Assembly (NCBI RefSeq): GCF_000496755.2
Contig: NZ_AYKS02000047.1
Location: 308,241-372,240 of the forward strand
DNA: 64,000 nt
Direction of reading: 5' to 3'
DNA from: Serratia sp. DD3
Lineage (GTDB): Bacteria > Pseudomonadota > Gammaproteobacteria > Enterobacterales > Enterobacteriaceae
Numbering within the stretch: the first letter of the stretch is position 1; every line of letters begins with the position of its first letter. Below the pieces are notes generated by a model. That model did not search any database and was not told where the DNA came from. It saw only the letters and a list, made by a program, of their open reading frames with translations. Positions 17,387 through 27,879 of this stretch are shown piece by piece. The translations under genes were made by a program, and so were the position numbers.

Positions 17387-18118
17387 TTACTCTTTTTTCT
17401 CGCCTTTACTTTCTGCCAGTAATTTGTCCAGTGCATCCCCACCGATATGGCGGAAATCCTGGCCCTTGACGAAATAGAAGATAAATTCACAAATGTTCTG
17501 GCAACGATCACCGATACGTTCGATAGAACGGGCACAGAATAACGCCGTCAATACACTGGGAATGGTACGCGAATCTTCCATCATGTAGGTCATCAACTGG
17601 CGCACGATACCCTCATACTCCTGATCGACCTTCTTGTCTTCACGGTAAATACGGATCGCTTCATCCAGATCCATACGCGCAAAGGCATCCAGCACATCAT
17701 GCAGCATCTGAACGGTATGGCGCCCCAAAGACTCCAGGCTGACCAACAGCGGTTGATGCTGGTGAGAAAATTTCTCCAGTGCCGTACGGCAGATTTTATC
17801 TGCAACGTCACCGATACGTTCCAGTTCAGAAATGGTCTTGATAATCGCCATCACCAAGCGTAAATCGCTGGCGGTTGGCTGGCGCTTGGCAATGATACGC
17901 ACACAGGCTTCATCAATGGCTACTTCCATCATATTGACCTTGGCATCACCCTCGATCACCCGTTTAGCCAGCTCACCATCCTGGTTATGCATCGCCGTGA
18001 TAGCATCACTCAGTTGCTGTTCAACCAGCCCACCCATCGTCAACACCTGGGTGCGGATATACTCAAGCTCTGCGTTGAACTGGCCAGAAATATGTTTGTT
18101 TAAATTCAGATTGTCCAT
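17387..18118 (-). CDS. phoU: Phosphate signalling regulator PhoU
   Basis: A 243-residue helical protein, close to the 241 residues of E. coli PhoU. It links the PstSCAB transporter to the PhoR sensor kinase and represses the Pho response when phosphate is plentiful. Two PhoU repeats are visible; the first has [20 protein letters not shown] and [12 protein letters not shown], the second [18 protein letters not shown]. These E/D-rich motifs bind metal in the family. It is the last gene of pstSCAB-phoU, 12 bp after pstB. Confidence 0.97.
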   Translation of the reverse strand: MDNLNLNKHISGQFNAELEYIRTQVLTMGGLVEQQLSDAITAMHNQDGELAKRVIEGDAKVNMMEVAIDEACVRIIAKRQPTASDLRLVMAIIKTISELERIGDVADKICRTALEKFSHQHQPLLVSLESLGRHTVQMLHDVLDAFARMDLDEAIRIYREDKKVDQEYEGIVRQLMTYMMEDSRTIPSVLTALFCARSIERIGDRCQNICEFIFYFVKGQDFRHIGGDALDKLLAESKGEKKE

Positions 18119-18130
18119 GATGCACCCTTA

Positions 18131-18946
<816 letters not shown>

Positions 18947-18954
18947 TTAAATTT

Positions 18955-19836
18955 TTATGAATGCTTTTTCTTGGCAAAAATCACACGCGCCAGGATATTC
19001 AGTAACAGTACGCACAGGGTGATCAACAATACGCCTGCCCAAGCCAATTGCTGCCATTCGGCAAACGGGCTCATGGCAAACTTGAAGATGGTCACTGGCA
19101 GGTTGGCAATCGGCTGCATCAGGTCGGTATTCCAGAACTGATTTGACAGCGAGGTAAACAGCAATGGCGCTGTTTCACCTGCAATACGTGCTATAGCCAG
19201 TAATACACCGGTAATGATACCGGAGATAGAAGCTTTCAAGGTAATGGCAGAAATAATACGCCATTTGGGTGTTCCCAGTGCATGAGCGGCCTCACGCAAC
19301 GTATCGGGCACCAGTCTGAGCATGTTCTCGGTGGTGCGGATCACAATCGGGATCTGCAGCAAAGCCAAGGCAATAATCCCCGCCCATCCAGAGAAGTGCT
19401 CCATTTTAGCCACCACCACGGTGTAAACAAACAACCCCACCACGATTGACGGCGCAGACAGCAAAATATCGTTAATAAAGCGGATCACCTCAGCCAACCA
19501 GGATTTACGGCCATATTCCGCCAGATAAACGCCTGCCATGATGCCCAACGGTGTACCGAAGACGGTCGCCCACAGAATCAGCAAACCACTACCGGCAATG
19601 GCGTTAGCCAAACCGCCGCCGGCCGTATTGGGTGGTGGCGTCATTTCGGTGAATAACGCCAGCGACATACCATCGATGCCCTTGGTAATGGTAGAAAACA
19701 GAATCCACACCAACCAGAACAGACCAAAGGCCATCGTCGCCAGTGACAAGAACAGTGCAATGCGGTTTTTCTGGCGGCGCCAAGCCTGCATTTTACGGCG
19801 GCTTTCCGCCAGCTCTACAGAATCCAACATGGTCAC
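18955..19836 (-). CDS. pstA: Phosphate ABC transporter permease PstA
   Basis: The second membrane subunit of the Pst phosphate transporter, with about six transmembrane helices and the permease EAA loop near [19 protein letters not shown]. Length and sequence match E. coli PstA ([20 protein letters not shown]). I chose GTG 19836 because [16 protein letters not shown] aligns with the E. coli N-terminus and AGGGG (from the pstC 3' end) lies about 9 bases upstream. ATG 19830 or ATG 19851 are alternatives. It begins right after the pstC stop, so translation is probably coupled. Confidence 0.93.
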   Translation of the reverse strand: MTMLDSVELAESRRKMQAWRRQKNRIALFLSLATMAFGLFWLVWILFSTITKGIDGMSLALFTEMTPPPNTAGGGLANAIAGSGLLILWATVFGTPLGIMAGVYLAEYGRKSWLAEVIRFINDILLSAPSIVVGLFVYTVVVAKMEHFSGWAGIIALALLQIPIVIRTTENMLRLVPDTLREAAHALGTPKWRIISAITLKASISGIITGVLLAIARIAGETAPLLFTSLSNQFWNTDLMQPIANLPVTIFKFAMSPFAEWQQLAWAGVLLITLCVLLLNILARVIFAKKKHS

Positions 19837-19837
19837 T

Positions 19838-20794
19838 TTAACGCCCCTCATTTTTAGCCAAGCGCATAACCATCAGTTTTGACAGCGCAAGGACGATAAA
19901 AGTGATAACAAACAGGATCAGCCCCAGTTGCATTAATGCTGAGGTGTGCAGCCCCGACTCCGCTTCAGCGAATTCATTGGCCAATGCTGAGGTAATACTG
20001 TTGCCAGGCATAAACAGTGAGAAACTGTCGAGTTGGTAGGTGTTACCGATAATGAAGGTGACTGCCATGGTTTCCCCCAAAGCTCGCCCCAGACCCAGCA
20101 TAATACCGCCAATCACCCCATTTTTAGTAAACGGTAAGACAATACGCGAAATCACTTCCCAGGTAGTACAACCAATACCGTAGGCGGACTCTTTCATCAT
20201 TACCGGGGTTTGTTCGAATACATCACGCATAACTGCGGCAATGTAAGGAATAATCATAATAGCCAGGATCACCCCGGCAGCCAGAATACCGATACCGAAA
20301 GCCGGGCCAGAAAATAATTCACCAACAATCGGAATACCAGAAAGGACATTGCCCACCGGAGTCTGGAAATATTGGGCGAACAGTGGAGCAAACACGAACA
20401 GACCCCACATACCGTAAACAATACTTGGGATCGCCGCTAACAGTTCAATGGCGATACCTAACGGGCGCTTAAGCCAATTAGGGGCGAGTTCCGTCAGGAA
20501 CAGCGCAATACCAAAACTGACCGGGACCGCAATGATCAAGGCAATCAGAGAGGTGACTAACGTCCCGTAAATAGGGACTAAGGCACCGAACTGCTCAGCG
20601 GGTGCATCCCACTCTTTGGTCCACAGAAAAGCGAAACCAAACGCCTGCATACTTGGCCAGGAGGCAATAATCAGCGAAACAATAATGCCGCCCAGCAGCA
20701 ATAAGGTAATCAGCGCGGCCAGTCTAACCAGCGCGCTGAAGATAATGTCACCGTTTTTACTCGGTGCTTTAATGGTCGGTTTAGGCCCAGCCAT
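19838..20794 (-). CDS. pstC: Phosphate ABC transporter permease PstC
   Basis: A 318-residue membrane subunit of PstSCAB. It forms the translocation channel with PstA. The N-terminus [20 protein letters not shown] parallels E. coli PstC, and the EAA-like loop is seen at [32 protein letters not shown] is characteristic. It ends in NEGR just before pstA. An upstream hairpin (20823-20842) separates it from pstS. Confidence 0.97.
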   Translation of the reverse strand: MAGPKPTIKAPSKNGDIIFSALVRLAALITLLLLGGIIVSLIIASWPSMQAFGFAFLWTKEWDAPAEQFGALVPIYGTLVTSLIALIIAVPVSFGIALFLTELAPNWLKRPLGIAIELLAAIPSIVYGMWGLFVFAPLFAQYFQTPVGNVLSGIPIVGELFSGPAFGIGILAAGVILAIMIIPYIAAVMRDVFEQTPVMMKESAYGIGCTTWEVISRIVLPFTKNGVIGGIMLGLGRALGETMAVTFIIGNTYQLDSFSLFMPGNSITSALANEFAEAESGLHTSALMQLGLILFVITFIVLALSKLMVMRLAKNEGR

Positions 20795-20822
20795 AGATTA
20801 CTCTTCTGTTATAAAGCTTAAA

Positions 20823-20842
20823 GGGCTCAGCTTACTGAGCCC
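20823..20842 (-). terminator. Intercistronic hairpin between pstS and pstC
   Basis: A perfect 8-bp stem GGGCTCAG/CTGAGCCC with loop CTTA. It follows the pstS stop and lacks a strong T run. Such a structure normally stabilises the abundant pstS message or lowers read-through into pstCAB, giving excess binding protein over permease; this role is inferred. Confidence 0.6.
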
Positions 20843-20882
20843 CGACACATCAGGCAAGGTGTATACCACACCTCTTGTGTTT

Positions 20883-21923
20883 TTAGAATAATGCTTTACC
20901 AGAACTGTCTTTGATATTGGTCTTCCAAGCTGCACGGACTTGCTCAACTACCTCATCTGGCAGTATAGCGTAGTCCAGTTCAAGAGCCTGTTTAGCACCC
21001 TGGTTATAGGCCCAATCAAAGAACTTCAGTACTTCTGTACCTTGCTCTGGTTTCTTCTGCTCTTTGTGCATCAGAATAAAGGTAGTGGAAGTAATTGGCC
21101 AAGCATTATTACCTTTTTGGTTGGTCAAGTCCTGAGCGAAGGTTTTACTCCAGTCGGCACCTTTGGCTGCAGCGCTAAAGCTCTCTTTGGTTGGGCTCAC
21201 TGGCTCACCATCAGCAGAGACTAATTTAGTGTAGGCCAGATTATTCTGTTTGGCATAAGCGTATTCTACATAACCGATAGAACCAGGTAAACGTTGGACA
21301 AATGCAGCAATACCGTCATTGCCCTTACCACCTAAACCGGTTGGCCACTTAACCGTTGAACCGGTACCCACTTTCTCTTTCCACTGAGGATTAACCTTAG
21401 ACAGATAGCTGGTGAAGACGAAAGAAGTACCAGAACCGTCTGCACGGCGTACCACGGCAATATTCTGATCTGGCAACTTAACGCCTGGGTTCAGTTTAGT
21501 GATCGCTGGGTCATTCCATTTTGTGATATTACCCAAGTAGATATCACCCAGGGTTTGACCATCGAGAGTCAGTTCACCGGATTTGATGCCTGGGATGTTG
21601 ACAGCCAGTACCACACCGCCAATCACGGTTGGGAACTGAAACAGGCCATCGGCAGCCAGCTTATCGTCAGACAGAGGAGCATCGGAAGCACCAAAGTCAA
21701 CGGTGTTAGCAATAATTTGCTTCACACCACCAGAGGAACCAATCCCCTGATAGTTAACTTTATTGCCAGTCTCTTTCTGATAAGAATCTGCCCACTTGGC
21801 ATAAACCGGAGCGGGAAATGTCGCACCTGCACCGGTCAAGCTCGCAGCAGCGAATGCAGATACAGAGACCAAGGAGATAGTCGCTGCGACAATGCTGGCG
21901 ACAGTGGTACGCATCAGTTTCAT
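20883..21923 (-). CDS. pstS: Periplasmic phosphate-binding protein PstS
   Basis: A 346-residue substrate-binding protein of the Pst transporter. A signal peptide is clear ([20 protein letters not shown] then VSAFA), followed by the mature [20 protein letters not shown]. Phosphate-binding segments are GSSGGVKQI, a [12 protein letters not shown] block and [17 protein letters not shown] chose ATG 21923, with GGAGGGATC directly upstream; a longer in-frame start at 21974 would disrupt the signal peptide. It is the first gene of the operon and is preceded by two Pho boxes. Confidence 0.97.
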   Translation of the reverse strand: MKLMRTTVASIVAATISLVSVSAFAAASLTGAGATFPAPVYAKWADSYQKETGNKVNYQGIGSSGGVKQIIANTVDFGASDAPLSDDKLAADGLFQFPTVIGGVVLAVNIPGIKSGELTLDGQTLGDIYLGNITKWNDPAITKLNPGVKLPDQNIAVVRRADGSGTSFVFTSYLSKVNPQWKEKVGTGSTVKWPTGLGGKGNDGIAAFVQRLPGSIGYVEYAYAKQNNLAYTKLVSADGEPVSPTKESFSAAAKGADWSKTFAQDLTNQKGNNAWPITSTTFILMHKEQKKPEQGTEVLKFFDWAYNQGAKQALELDYAILPDEVVEQVRAAWKTNIKDSSGKALF

Positions 21924-22001
21924 GATCCCTCCTAATGGGATATTTAAAAATCGACTTCGGGCTGTTTGAGTCAAATAAAGTATTGCTGATTGAAGGAAAA
22001 T

Positions 22002-22052
22002 AGGACAGTTTCATGACAGTAAAATGTATAAAATATTACAGTTATATGACAA
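22002..22052 (-). promoter_or_regulatory. Two Pho boxes upstream of pstS
   Basis: On the minus strand, CTGTCAT-N4-CTGTCCT lies at 22002-22019 and TTGTCAT-N4-CTGTAAT at 22035-22052. Both fit the PhoB pattern of two 7-bp half-sites spaced by 4 bases. The boxes are 33 bp apart (three helical turns), on the same face of the DNA, 79-129 bp before the pstS start. They should mediate induction by phosphate starvation. Confidence 0.8.
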
Positions 22053-22140
22053 TGATTGGATTTTTTGTTTTTTGTTTTATTATCAATATATTAAAAAACA
22101 TCATGCAAAATATCAGCTGAGTAAAACCCTACCGATCCTC

Positions 22141-23352
22141 CAGGGCGGGATCGCACTTTGTTAATGAAGCTTGAACGGGCAGATCGTCTGTGATCTAATC
22201 ACGTCTCCATATAGGAGGCACGCTCGATGACGTTGATTGAACACCTTACCCTTGTTGAAGAAACCCGCTCTGACATCAATCGTAAACATGACCTTGTTGA
22301 CGTCATGTTTCTTGTCATCAGCGCCATCATGAGTGGTGCCGAAGGCTGGCGGGACATAGAGACCTATGGCAATTCAAAGGCCGATTGGCTCCGTCAGTAT
22401 CGACCTTTTGCCAACGGCATCCCGCGCCGTCACACCATTGCCCGCATTTTGCGCTGCATTGTCATCGATACCCTGCTTGAAGCGTTGCTTTGCTGGGTCA
22501 ATGAACAGCGCACCCATCAGGGCAAACCCATCATTGCCTTTGACGGCAAGGTGTTGCGCGGTTCCTACCGCGGAAATGCCGCCGAAGCTCTGCAACTGGT
22601 CACAGCCTACGATACCGAAAATGGTTTGGTTTTAAGCCAGAAAACAACCCCAAATAAGAAAGGGGAACTCGAAACGGTCAAAGAAATGCTGGAAATTCTT
22701 GAGCTTAAAGGCGCCGTTGTGACGCTTGATGCCTTGCATTGTCAGCGTGAGACGCTGGAGAAAATCAGCGAGAAGAAGGCACATGTGGTGGTTCAGGTAA
22801 AGAAGAACCAACCGAAGCTGTATCAAGCCGTTCAATCGCAATTTCAGGCACTCTTTGACGCACAGAAAGAGAAGATAATCGTCGAGCACAAAGAGAATGG
22901 TCATGGCCGCCAAGAAGAGCGCTATGTCTTTCAATTAAAATCAAAATTACCGCCCGAGCTGGCGGAGAAATGGCCGACAATCCGCAGCATCATCGCCGTT
23001 GAGCGTCACCGCAGCGCCAACGGAAAAGGAACGGTAGAGACCGCCTACTATGTCAGCTCGTTATCCCCCAAACACAAGCTGCTCGGGCACTATATTCGTC
23101 AACACTGGCGGATCGAGAACAGCCAGCATTACATTCTTGATGTGGTGTTCAATGAAGATGCCTCCAGAATAGCGATGGAGGATGCGGTCGAGAATATGGC
23201 GCTATTCCGGCGGTTTGTTCTGAATATCATAAAGTAGAGCAATTGTGGTGCGCCGAGTCAGAGAAACAAGCTAAAAAAGGCAGGTTGGGATGACAATTAT
23301 CGGGCTCAGTTATTCTTTGGTTAAATAACAAGCAAAGTATGCTCCCGCCCTG
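22141..23352 (+). mobile_element. ISAs1-family insertion sequence with 10-bp target duplication
   Basis: A 1212-bp element with ends CAGGGCGGGA (22141-22150) and TCCCGCCCTG (23343-23352), perfect 10-bp terminal inverted repeats. It is flanked by ACCGATCCTC at 22131-22140 and 23353-23362, a 10-bp target-site duplication, which fits the 8-10 bp of the family. The element carries one transposase gene on the plus strand. The intact duplication means a recent insertion, into the stretch upstream of the pstS promoter. Confidence 0.9.
22227..23324 (+). pseudogene. ISAs1-family transposase with in-frame amber codon
   Basis: An open frame of 336 codons runs to TAG at 23235-23237. The same frame then continues for 28 codons (ending WDDNYRAQLFFG) to TAA at 23322, the normal C-terminus of this family. 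The likely original codon was CAG. The catalytic acidic residues appear to lie before the stop: AFDGKVLRG, LDALHCQRE and HWRIENSQHY. The truncated protein may still be active or the element may be disabled; this cannot be told from sequence. The family is related to the H-repeat proteins of E. coli rhs loci. Confidence 0.8.
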
Positions 23353-23512
23353 ACCGATCCTCACTCAAGTTCTGTACACGTCGATATTCAAGCTGCAGTC
23401 ATGTCGTCTGGCCACCAGGAATATTCCCAGTAGAGCAGTTCATCCTTGAACTGCTTAAAAATCAATTCATTGCTACTTAACCCTTTTCCTGTAATGGAAC
23501 AGTATCTTGTTT

Positions 23513-25207
23513 TTATCCCCAATATTTCTGTTTACTGGTTTTACCAATACCAGGGTTAAAACTGTTGGTCGGATCGGCTTCTTGGTAAAATACTTGCAAA
23601 TCGGCTTTGGCCTGATACATATGCCCGACATTGTGCTCGGCAGGATACTCCGCACCTCTTTGGTCAATGAGCGCCAACATTTCTTCTTTTAATGCCTTGC
23701 TGTCTACTCCTTTTTTCACCAGGTAATCATTATGAAAAACGTGACACATAAAGTGGCCGCAATATAGTTTCTTAAGGAGCTTGTTGTCGATCTCTGGTGG
23801 CAAGGTTTCAAACCATTCGGAATCGTTGCGACGTAACGCGATATCCAGCGCCAAAATCTCCTGTACCTGATCGGCATGCACCGCCTGGTAGCGCACGGCA
23901 GCCCCCGCTGCAGCAAAGCGATGCAAAAATGCTTTTTTGCCTTCTTCTTCGGTGCAAACAAAGAAGTCACCGTCAGCCTGGGTAAAGTAATGCTGTAGAT
24001 AATTCTGTGCTTCTGCTACCCCTGGGCCTGACATTTTGAGCATAAGATGATGTTCGAAGCGTTCGCGGTACTCTTTTAGGCTTATTGGCAAATGGTTGGG
24101 GGATAAACCACTTATTTTCTGCATCATGCGGTCGACAAGATTACGGGGCAGAAATGGCACTTTATTCAGATAGGTATCCATACGCCCTTTCAGGGTAAAG
24201 AAACGAGGCATCTGTTCGGTGCCAAACTTATCTATCATCATAAATGTATCTTTGCCATAACGCTCAGCAACATCAAAAATGTCGCGGTGCATATACTCAC
24301 CCGCTACTGGCAGGTTTTCAAATTTACTGAGTATATGGCGCCGCAATTCGGTGAACACCGCCGTATTGTTGGTGCCGATATAGAACACCTGTTCAATACC
24401 CTCTTTGGCGAAAGTATCTAAGCGCACAGCAAATACCGCCAGTTTGCCAGCACAACCAGAGGCGCCATATAAACGGCGTTTGTCTGCATTAAAACGAGAA
24501 GGCGTATCTGCATCAACATCACGTACCCGACTAACATATTCATTGTCTGACGCTCTTAGCGTGCCATACTCTATATCTTCTGGTTGGTAATTCTGTTGTT
24601 CTAATCGAGTAAGGATTTCTTCCGGCGTATTGCCTAGTTTAATCCCTAACTCATTGACTAACTGCAGTTGACCATCAGCGCCTAACTTGGCGTACAACGC
24701 CATTTCAGTATAGGCTGGGCCACGTTTTACTAACGAACCTCCTGAACTGTTACAGATACCACCCACCACCGAAGCACCGATGCATGAAGATCCGATCACA
24801 GAATGAGGTTCGCGATCGTAAGGCTTGAGTTTTTTTTCCAACCCGGCAAGTGTACTTCCAGGGAAGCAGACAACCTGCTTACCATGATCCAATAGATGCA
24901 GATGGTCGAGCCGCAGCGTATTAATAACCACCACTTCACGATCATAATCATCGCCAAACGGTGTTGAGCCGCCAGTCAGGCCGGTATTTGCTGCCTGCAT
25001 AATCACAACTGTATCGGCAGCAACACATAATTGTAAAATCTGCCAGAGTTGCAACAAACCGCTGGGAAATACCACTGCCAGAGCTTTGCCCTCGCCGGTG
25101 CGGAATCCTCTGCGATAACGAGCGGTACTGTTTTCACTGGTGAGCAGTTGAGAACTACCGACAATATTTTTTAGCTGATTGATAAACTCCTGATTTGTGT
25201 ATGACAT
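23513..25207 (-). CDS. dld: Quinone-dependent D-lactate dehydrogenase Dld
   Basis: A 564-residue FAD-linked peripheral membrane enzyme that oxidises D-lactate to pyruvate and passes electrons to quinone. The FAD-binding PCMH domain is in the N-terminal half (MQAANTGLTGGSTPFGDDYD and SVIGSSCIGASVVGGICNSS), followed by the cap region with GEYMHRDIFDVAERYGKDTF. The C-terminal FNPGIGKTSKQKYWG matches E. coli Dld. I chose the second of two adjacent ATGs (25207), 7 bases after GGAG; ATG 25210 is nearly equivalent. It lies alone between two IS-containing stretches. Confidence 0.95.
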   Translation of the reverse strand: MSYTNQEFINQLKNIVGSSQLLTSENSTARYRRGFRTGEGKALAVVFPSGLLQLWQILQLCVAADTVVIMQAANTGLTGGSTPFGDDYDREVVVINTLRLDHLHLLDHGKQVVCFPGSTLAGLEKKLKPYDREPHSVIGSSCIGASVVGGICNSSGGSLVKRGPAYTEMALYAKLGADGQLQLVNELGIKLGNTPEEILTRLEQQNYQPEDIEYGTLRASDNEYVSRVRDVDADTPSRFNADKRRLYGASGCAGKLAVFAVRLDTFAKEGIEQVFYIGTNNTAVFTELRRHILSKFENLPVAGEYMHRDIFDVAERYGKDTFMMIDKFGTEQMPRFFTLKGRMDTYLNKVPFLPRNLVDRMMQKISGLSPNHLPISLKEYRERFEHHLMLKMSGPGVAEAQNYLQHYFTQADGDFFVCTEEEGKKAFLHRFAAAGAAVRYQAVHADQVQEILALDIALRRNDSEWFETLPPEIDNKLLKKLYCGHFMCHVFHNDYLVKKGVDSKALKEEMLALIDQRGAEYPAEHNVGHMYQAKADLQVFYQEADPTNSFNPGIGKTSKQKYWG

Positions 25208-25532
25208 CATGTCACTCCTCTTCCTGTTCATAGAAATTTAAGTGTTTGTTGCATTAATGTAAGCAAGCCAGTCTAAGTTACGTTGTCTGACAACAAACAA
25301 CAAATGGTAAAAATTATTAATGAGTCGTAGCGTCATGCAAATTACTCAGTGGTGAGGTGTTCGGCGTTGGAGCATTAATTTTGGTTTGATGATAAATATA
25401 CCCAAAATCATGCGAATTGATTGTAGGCGGTAAGCGATATCATCCCCAGCATAATGCCATCGAAACCATCAAGGTTGTTACCGACAGTAAACAGGGAAAT
25501 CTCCATACCGATGGCAACATCCAGCGTGGTTT

Positions 25533-25659
25533 TATACCCGTCGCCAATGAAGCTGCAGCGGTGTTGACTACACTCGTTCACCCGAATCACTTACCCATGT
25601 AAGATCATCGGGATTCTCTCGTTTGCCTCCTACCTGCAACTTCATTGAACTTGGATATA
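25533..25659. repeat. ERIC-like intergenic repeat (127 bp)
   Basis: The segment from TATACCCGTC to TTGGATATA is 127 bp, the length of an enterobacterial repetitive intergenic consensus element. Its core, read on the minus strand, contains GATCTTACATGGGTAAGTGA and a GGGTGAACGA block, which matches the ERIC core (CTTACATAAGTAAGTGACT, GGGTGAACG) with a few differences. The surrounding 25208-25840 has no credible gene. ERIC elements are non-autonomous imperfect palindromes transcribed within mRNAs. Confidence 0.75.
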
Positions 25660-25840
25660 GACACATCAATTCCCACACAGAGTGGATTTGGCAGACTCAT
25701 TATTACCCCATTGCTTATACGAAATGAGGTCGGACAGGACAACTGTTCAGGGTTCAAATGCGTTGCTCAATTGATCAGCTATCAGTCGGGGAACGGGCTT
25801 TAAACCCAAGGAGCAAACAAACACATAAACTGTGCCAAAA

Positions 25841-25900
25841 CTAGGGGCTGTTGATCTTTCGTGGTGGATTATTAGGCGGCATGAAGGACTGGTATAATTA
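25841..25900 (+). repeat. Solo 60-bp left end of the IS5-family element
   Basis: These 60 bases, starting CTAGGGGCTGTTGATC, are identical to 26786-26845, the left end of the complete IS5-family element. The rest of this copy is missing; IS982-type sequence begins directly after it. Confidence 0.85.
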
Positions 25901-25913
25901 ACCTGAGATCTGG

Positions 25914-26785
25914 TTAAGCCGTCATCAGCACCATCATTTCGGGATGGCTCAACTTGATTGATGGCTTATCTTCTTTGAAACAGTACGCGACCAGTCCGCA
26001 TACCATATTCAGCATAAAACCATGCAAACTCCTGTGTCGTGTATGCTCTATTTGTGAGATGTTTTTTAGTTGGTCATTGATAGTCTCAATGATAAAGCGC
26101 TTTGATAACATTGCCTTATCCCACGCGGATTGCGCTTTCGCTTTCATATTGTTACGTACACCCGTGATAAAATTTACACCTTCAGAAGCTAATTCTGCCG
26201 CCAAAGCCTGGCTAATATAGCCCTTGTCTCCATACAATTGGCCCGTTAAGCCTTCCGCCAATTCCTTCACAGGGACCCGGTCGTCAACGTTGGCTGTGGT
26301 CAGCTTGGCGGCCACCATTTCACCTAAGTAGTTGACAATAATGTGTAATTTGAAACCGTAAAACCAACCCATCGTCCCTTTTCCCCGTTTGGCTACTCCA
26401 TCGAAGACCTTATTGCGTGGGATACGAATGTTGTGACAAACCTTGATGCTGGTCGAGTCGATAAATTCAATCCCCGTCGGTTGTCCTTTAATCGATGTAA
26501 AATAGCTACATAAGGGCACCATGACCGATGACATGACGCCTAAAAAGCGGGTGTAACTGAGGAGTTCCGGAAAATCCTGACGGTGGTACATTCAAATGAT
26601 CCCCAGATAAAAACTCTTGAAATTCCTGTGGTTTGACATATGAAAAGCAATAAGGATGGTCATTATCTCGCTGGGACTCATGCGGGAAGAACGCCGCCGT
26701 TTGCGACTACCGTTCTCCAGGCACTGCTGTTCCCATAATGGGATGAAGACCCTGCAAAAATCATCGACATCACAGAAGAGTTCTA
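25914..26785 (-). pseudogene. IS982-family transposase, nonsense codon and truncated 5' end
   Basis: On the minus strand a DDE transposase of the IS982 family can be read from about 26785 to the TAA at 25914. The N-terminal part (FCDVDDFCRVFIPLWEQQCL) leads in frame to a TGA at 26592-26594, then resumes at MYHRQDFPELLSY. The catalytic block FIDSTSIKVCHN and YGDKGYIS are present downstream. The first codons and the terminal repeat at this end are cut off where the IS5-family element starts at 26786. A 225-residue fragment from ATG 26591 could still be made but lacks the N-terminal domain. Confidence 0.85.
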
Positions 26786-26788
26786 CTA

Positions 26789-27667
26789 GGGGCTGTTGAT
26801 CTTTCGTGGTGGATTATTAGGCGGCATGAAGGACTGGTATAATTACTTTCGCCAAAAACTAACCACGACAGCCCAACATGCCAAGAACGATATTAACAGA
26901 TGAATACTGGTCAAAGCTAATCCGCTTAATGCTGAGAACGGGTCGCGTCTATGACAAGCCAGAACATAGAAATACTTTAGAAGGGATTTTGTATCAAATG
27001 CGGGTTGGCTGCCCTTGGCGTGATGTTCCAGCCGCTTTTGGACATTGGAGTGCCATCTACCGGCGGTTTAACTTGTGGTCAAAGAAAGGCATTCTTATGC
27101 AACTCTTTGTCGAGCTTAGGCAATTGGCTGATTTAGAATGGGAATTTATAGAAGGTAGCATTGTTAAAGCCCATCAACATGCGACAGGCGCTTGCTCTGA
27201 GGGCAAAGAGTCTATAGGAAAAAGCCGTGGTGGCAACACGACGAAAATCCATATGGCTGTTGATAGTTGTGGCTTACCGATAGATTTCATTGTCACGGGC
27301 GGTGAAGTTCATGACAGTAAAGCTACTCCGGAATTACTTGATAGGTTGCCAGATGCAGAGCATGTTATTGCAGATCGGGGGTATGACAGTGAGAAAATCC
27401 GTGAGCAGGTTCGGCAGAAAAGGGGAATACCGACCATACCCCGCAAACGGAACTCAAAGATTGGGAATGGCGATATTGACTGGTGTTTGTACAAATATCG
27501 CCACCTTGTAGAGAATGCCTTTGCCAGGTTAAAGCATTACCGCTCAGTAGCCACAAGATACGATAAGTTAGCCCGAAATTACGCAAGTACAGTAGCTTTG
27601 GCTTGTTGCCTCATGTGGCTGCCAATGTGGGTTGGCTGAATGATGAACAGCAAAGATCAACAAGCCC
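26789..27667 (+). mobile_element. IS5-family insertion sequence
   Basis: An 879-bp element. The left end GGGGCTGTTGATCTTTC and the right end, read inward as GGGCTTGTTGATCTTTG, form imperfect inverted repeats of about 16 bp. TA flanks both ends (26787-26788 and 27668-27669), fitting a 2-bp TA target duplication. It interrupts the 5' end of the IS982-family transposase. A second, solo copy of its left 60 bp lies at 25841-25900 on the other side of the IS982 remnant. Confidence 0.85.
26878..27639 (+). CDS. IS5-family transposase
   Basis: A 253-residue single-frame transposase. The N-terminal segment LEGILYQMRVGCPWRDVPAA is typical of the family, as are SRGGNTTKIHMAVD, ADRGYDSEKIR (second catalytic Asp) and YRHLVENAFARLKHYRSVAT (catalytic Glu). 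At the first catalytic position the expected Asp seems replaced by Glu92 in WEFIEGSIVKAHQHA, a one-base GAT to GAA change. The frame is otherwise intact. Whether the element can move is open. Confidence 0.88.
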   Translation: MPRTILTDEYWSKLIRLMLRTGRVYDKPEHRNTLEGILYQMRVGCPWRDVPAAFGHWSAIYRRFNLWSKKGILMQLFVELRQLADLEWEFIEGSIVKAHQHATGACSEGKESIGKSRGGNTTKIHMAVDSCGLPIDFIVTGGEVHDSKATPELLDRLPDAEHVIADRGYDSEKIREQVRQKRGIPTIPRKRNSKIGNGDIDWCLYKYRHLVENAFARLKHYRSVATRYDKLARNYASTVALACCLMWLPMWVG

Positions 27668-27744
27668 TAATTAACTTCATATTTCCCCTGTTTTAAGATA
27701 AAAAGAGTATAGATAACCATGTGATAGATAACTATGTGACTGGT

Positions 27745-27777
27745 GCGTTCAAGTCCGCCTGAAGCAGACTTGAACGC
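27745..27777. terminator. Inverted repeat between the IS element and the lipid operon
   Basis: Perfect 11-bp arms GCGTTCAAGTC and GACTTGAACGC (27745-27755 and 27767-27777) are followed by TGTTTTC. It may be the terminator of whatever gene was upstream before the IS insertions. The downstream 27778-27879 must carry the promoter of the lipid operon. Confidence 0.5.
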
Positions 27778-27879
27778 TGTTTTCAGTTGCCCTGATACGG
27801 GCACAAGCCTCCTGAATGAGGCGTGTAACTATAGCCAACACCCAAGTAGTATGAAGGGTATCAATACCAGGGAATGATA

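Noticed and set aside
23353..23512. Terminator for dld at 23434-23455 (AGCAGTTCA/TGAACTGCT)
   Set aside because: The stem is perfect, but in the dld direction it is not followed by T residues, so it is not listed as a terminator.
25417..25602. 61-codon open frame after dld
   Set aside because: It overlaps the ERIC-like repeat and has no ribosome-binding site or known family.
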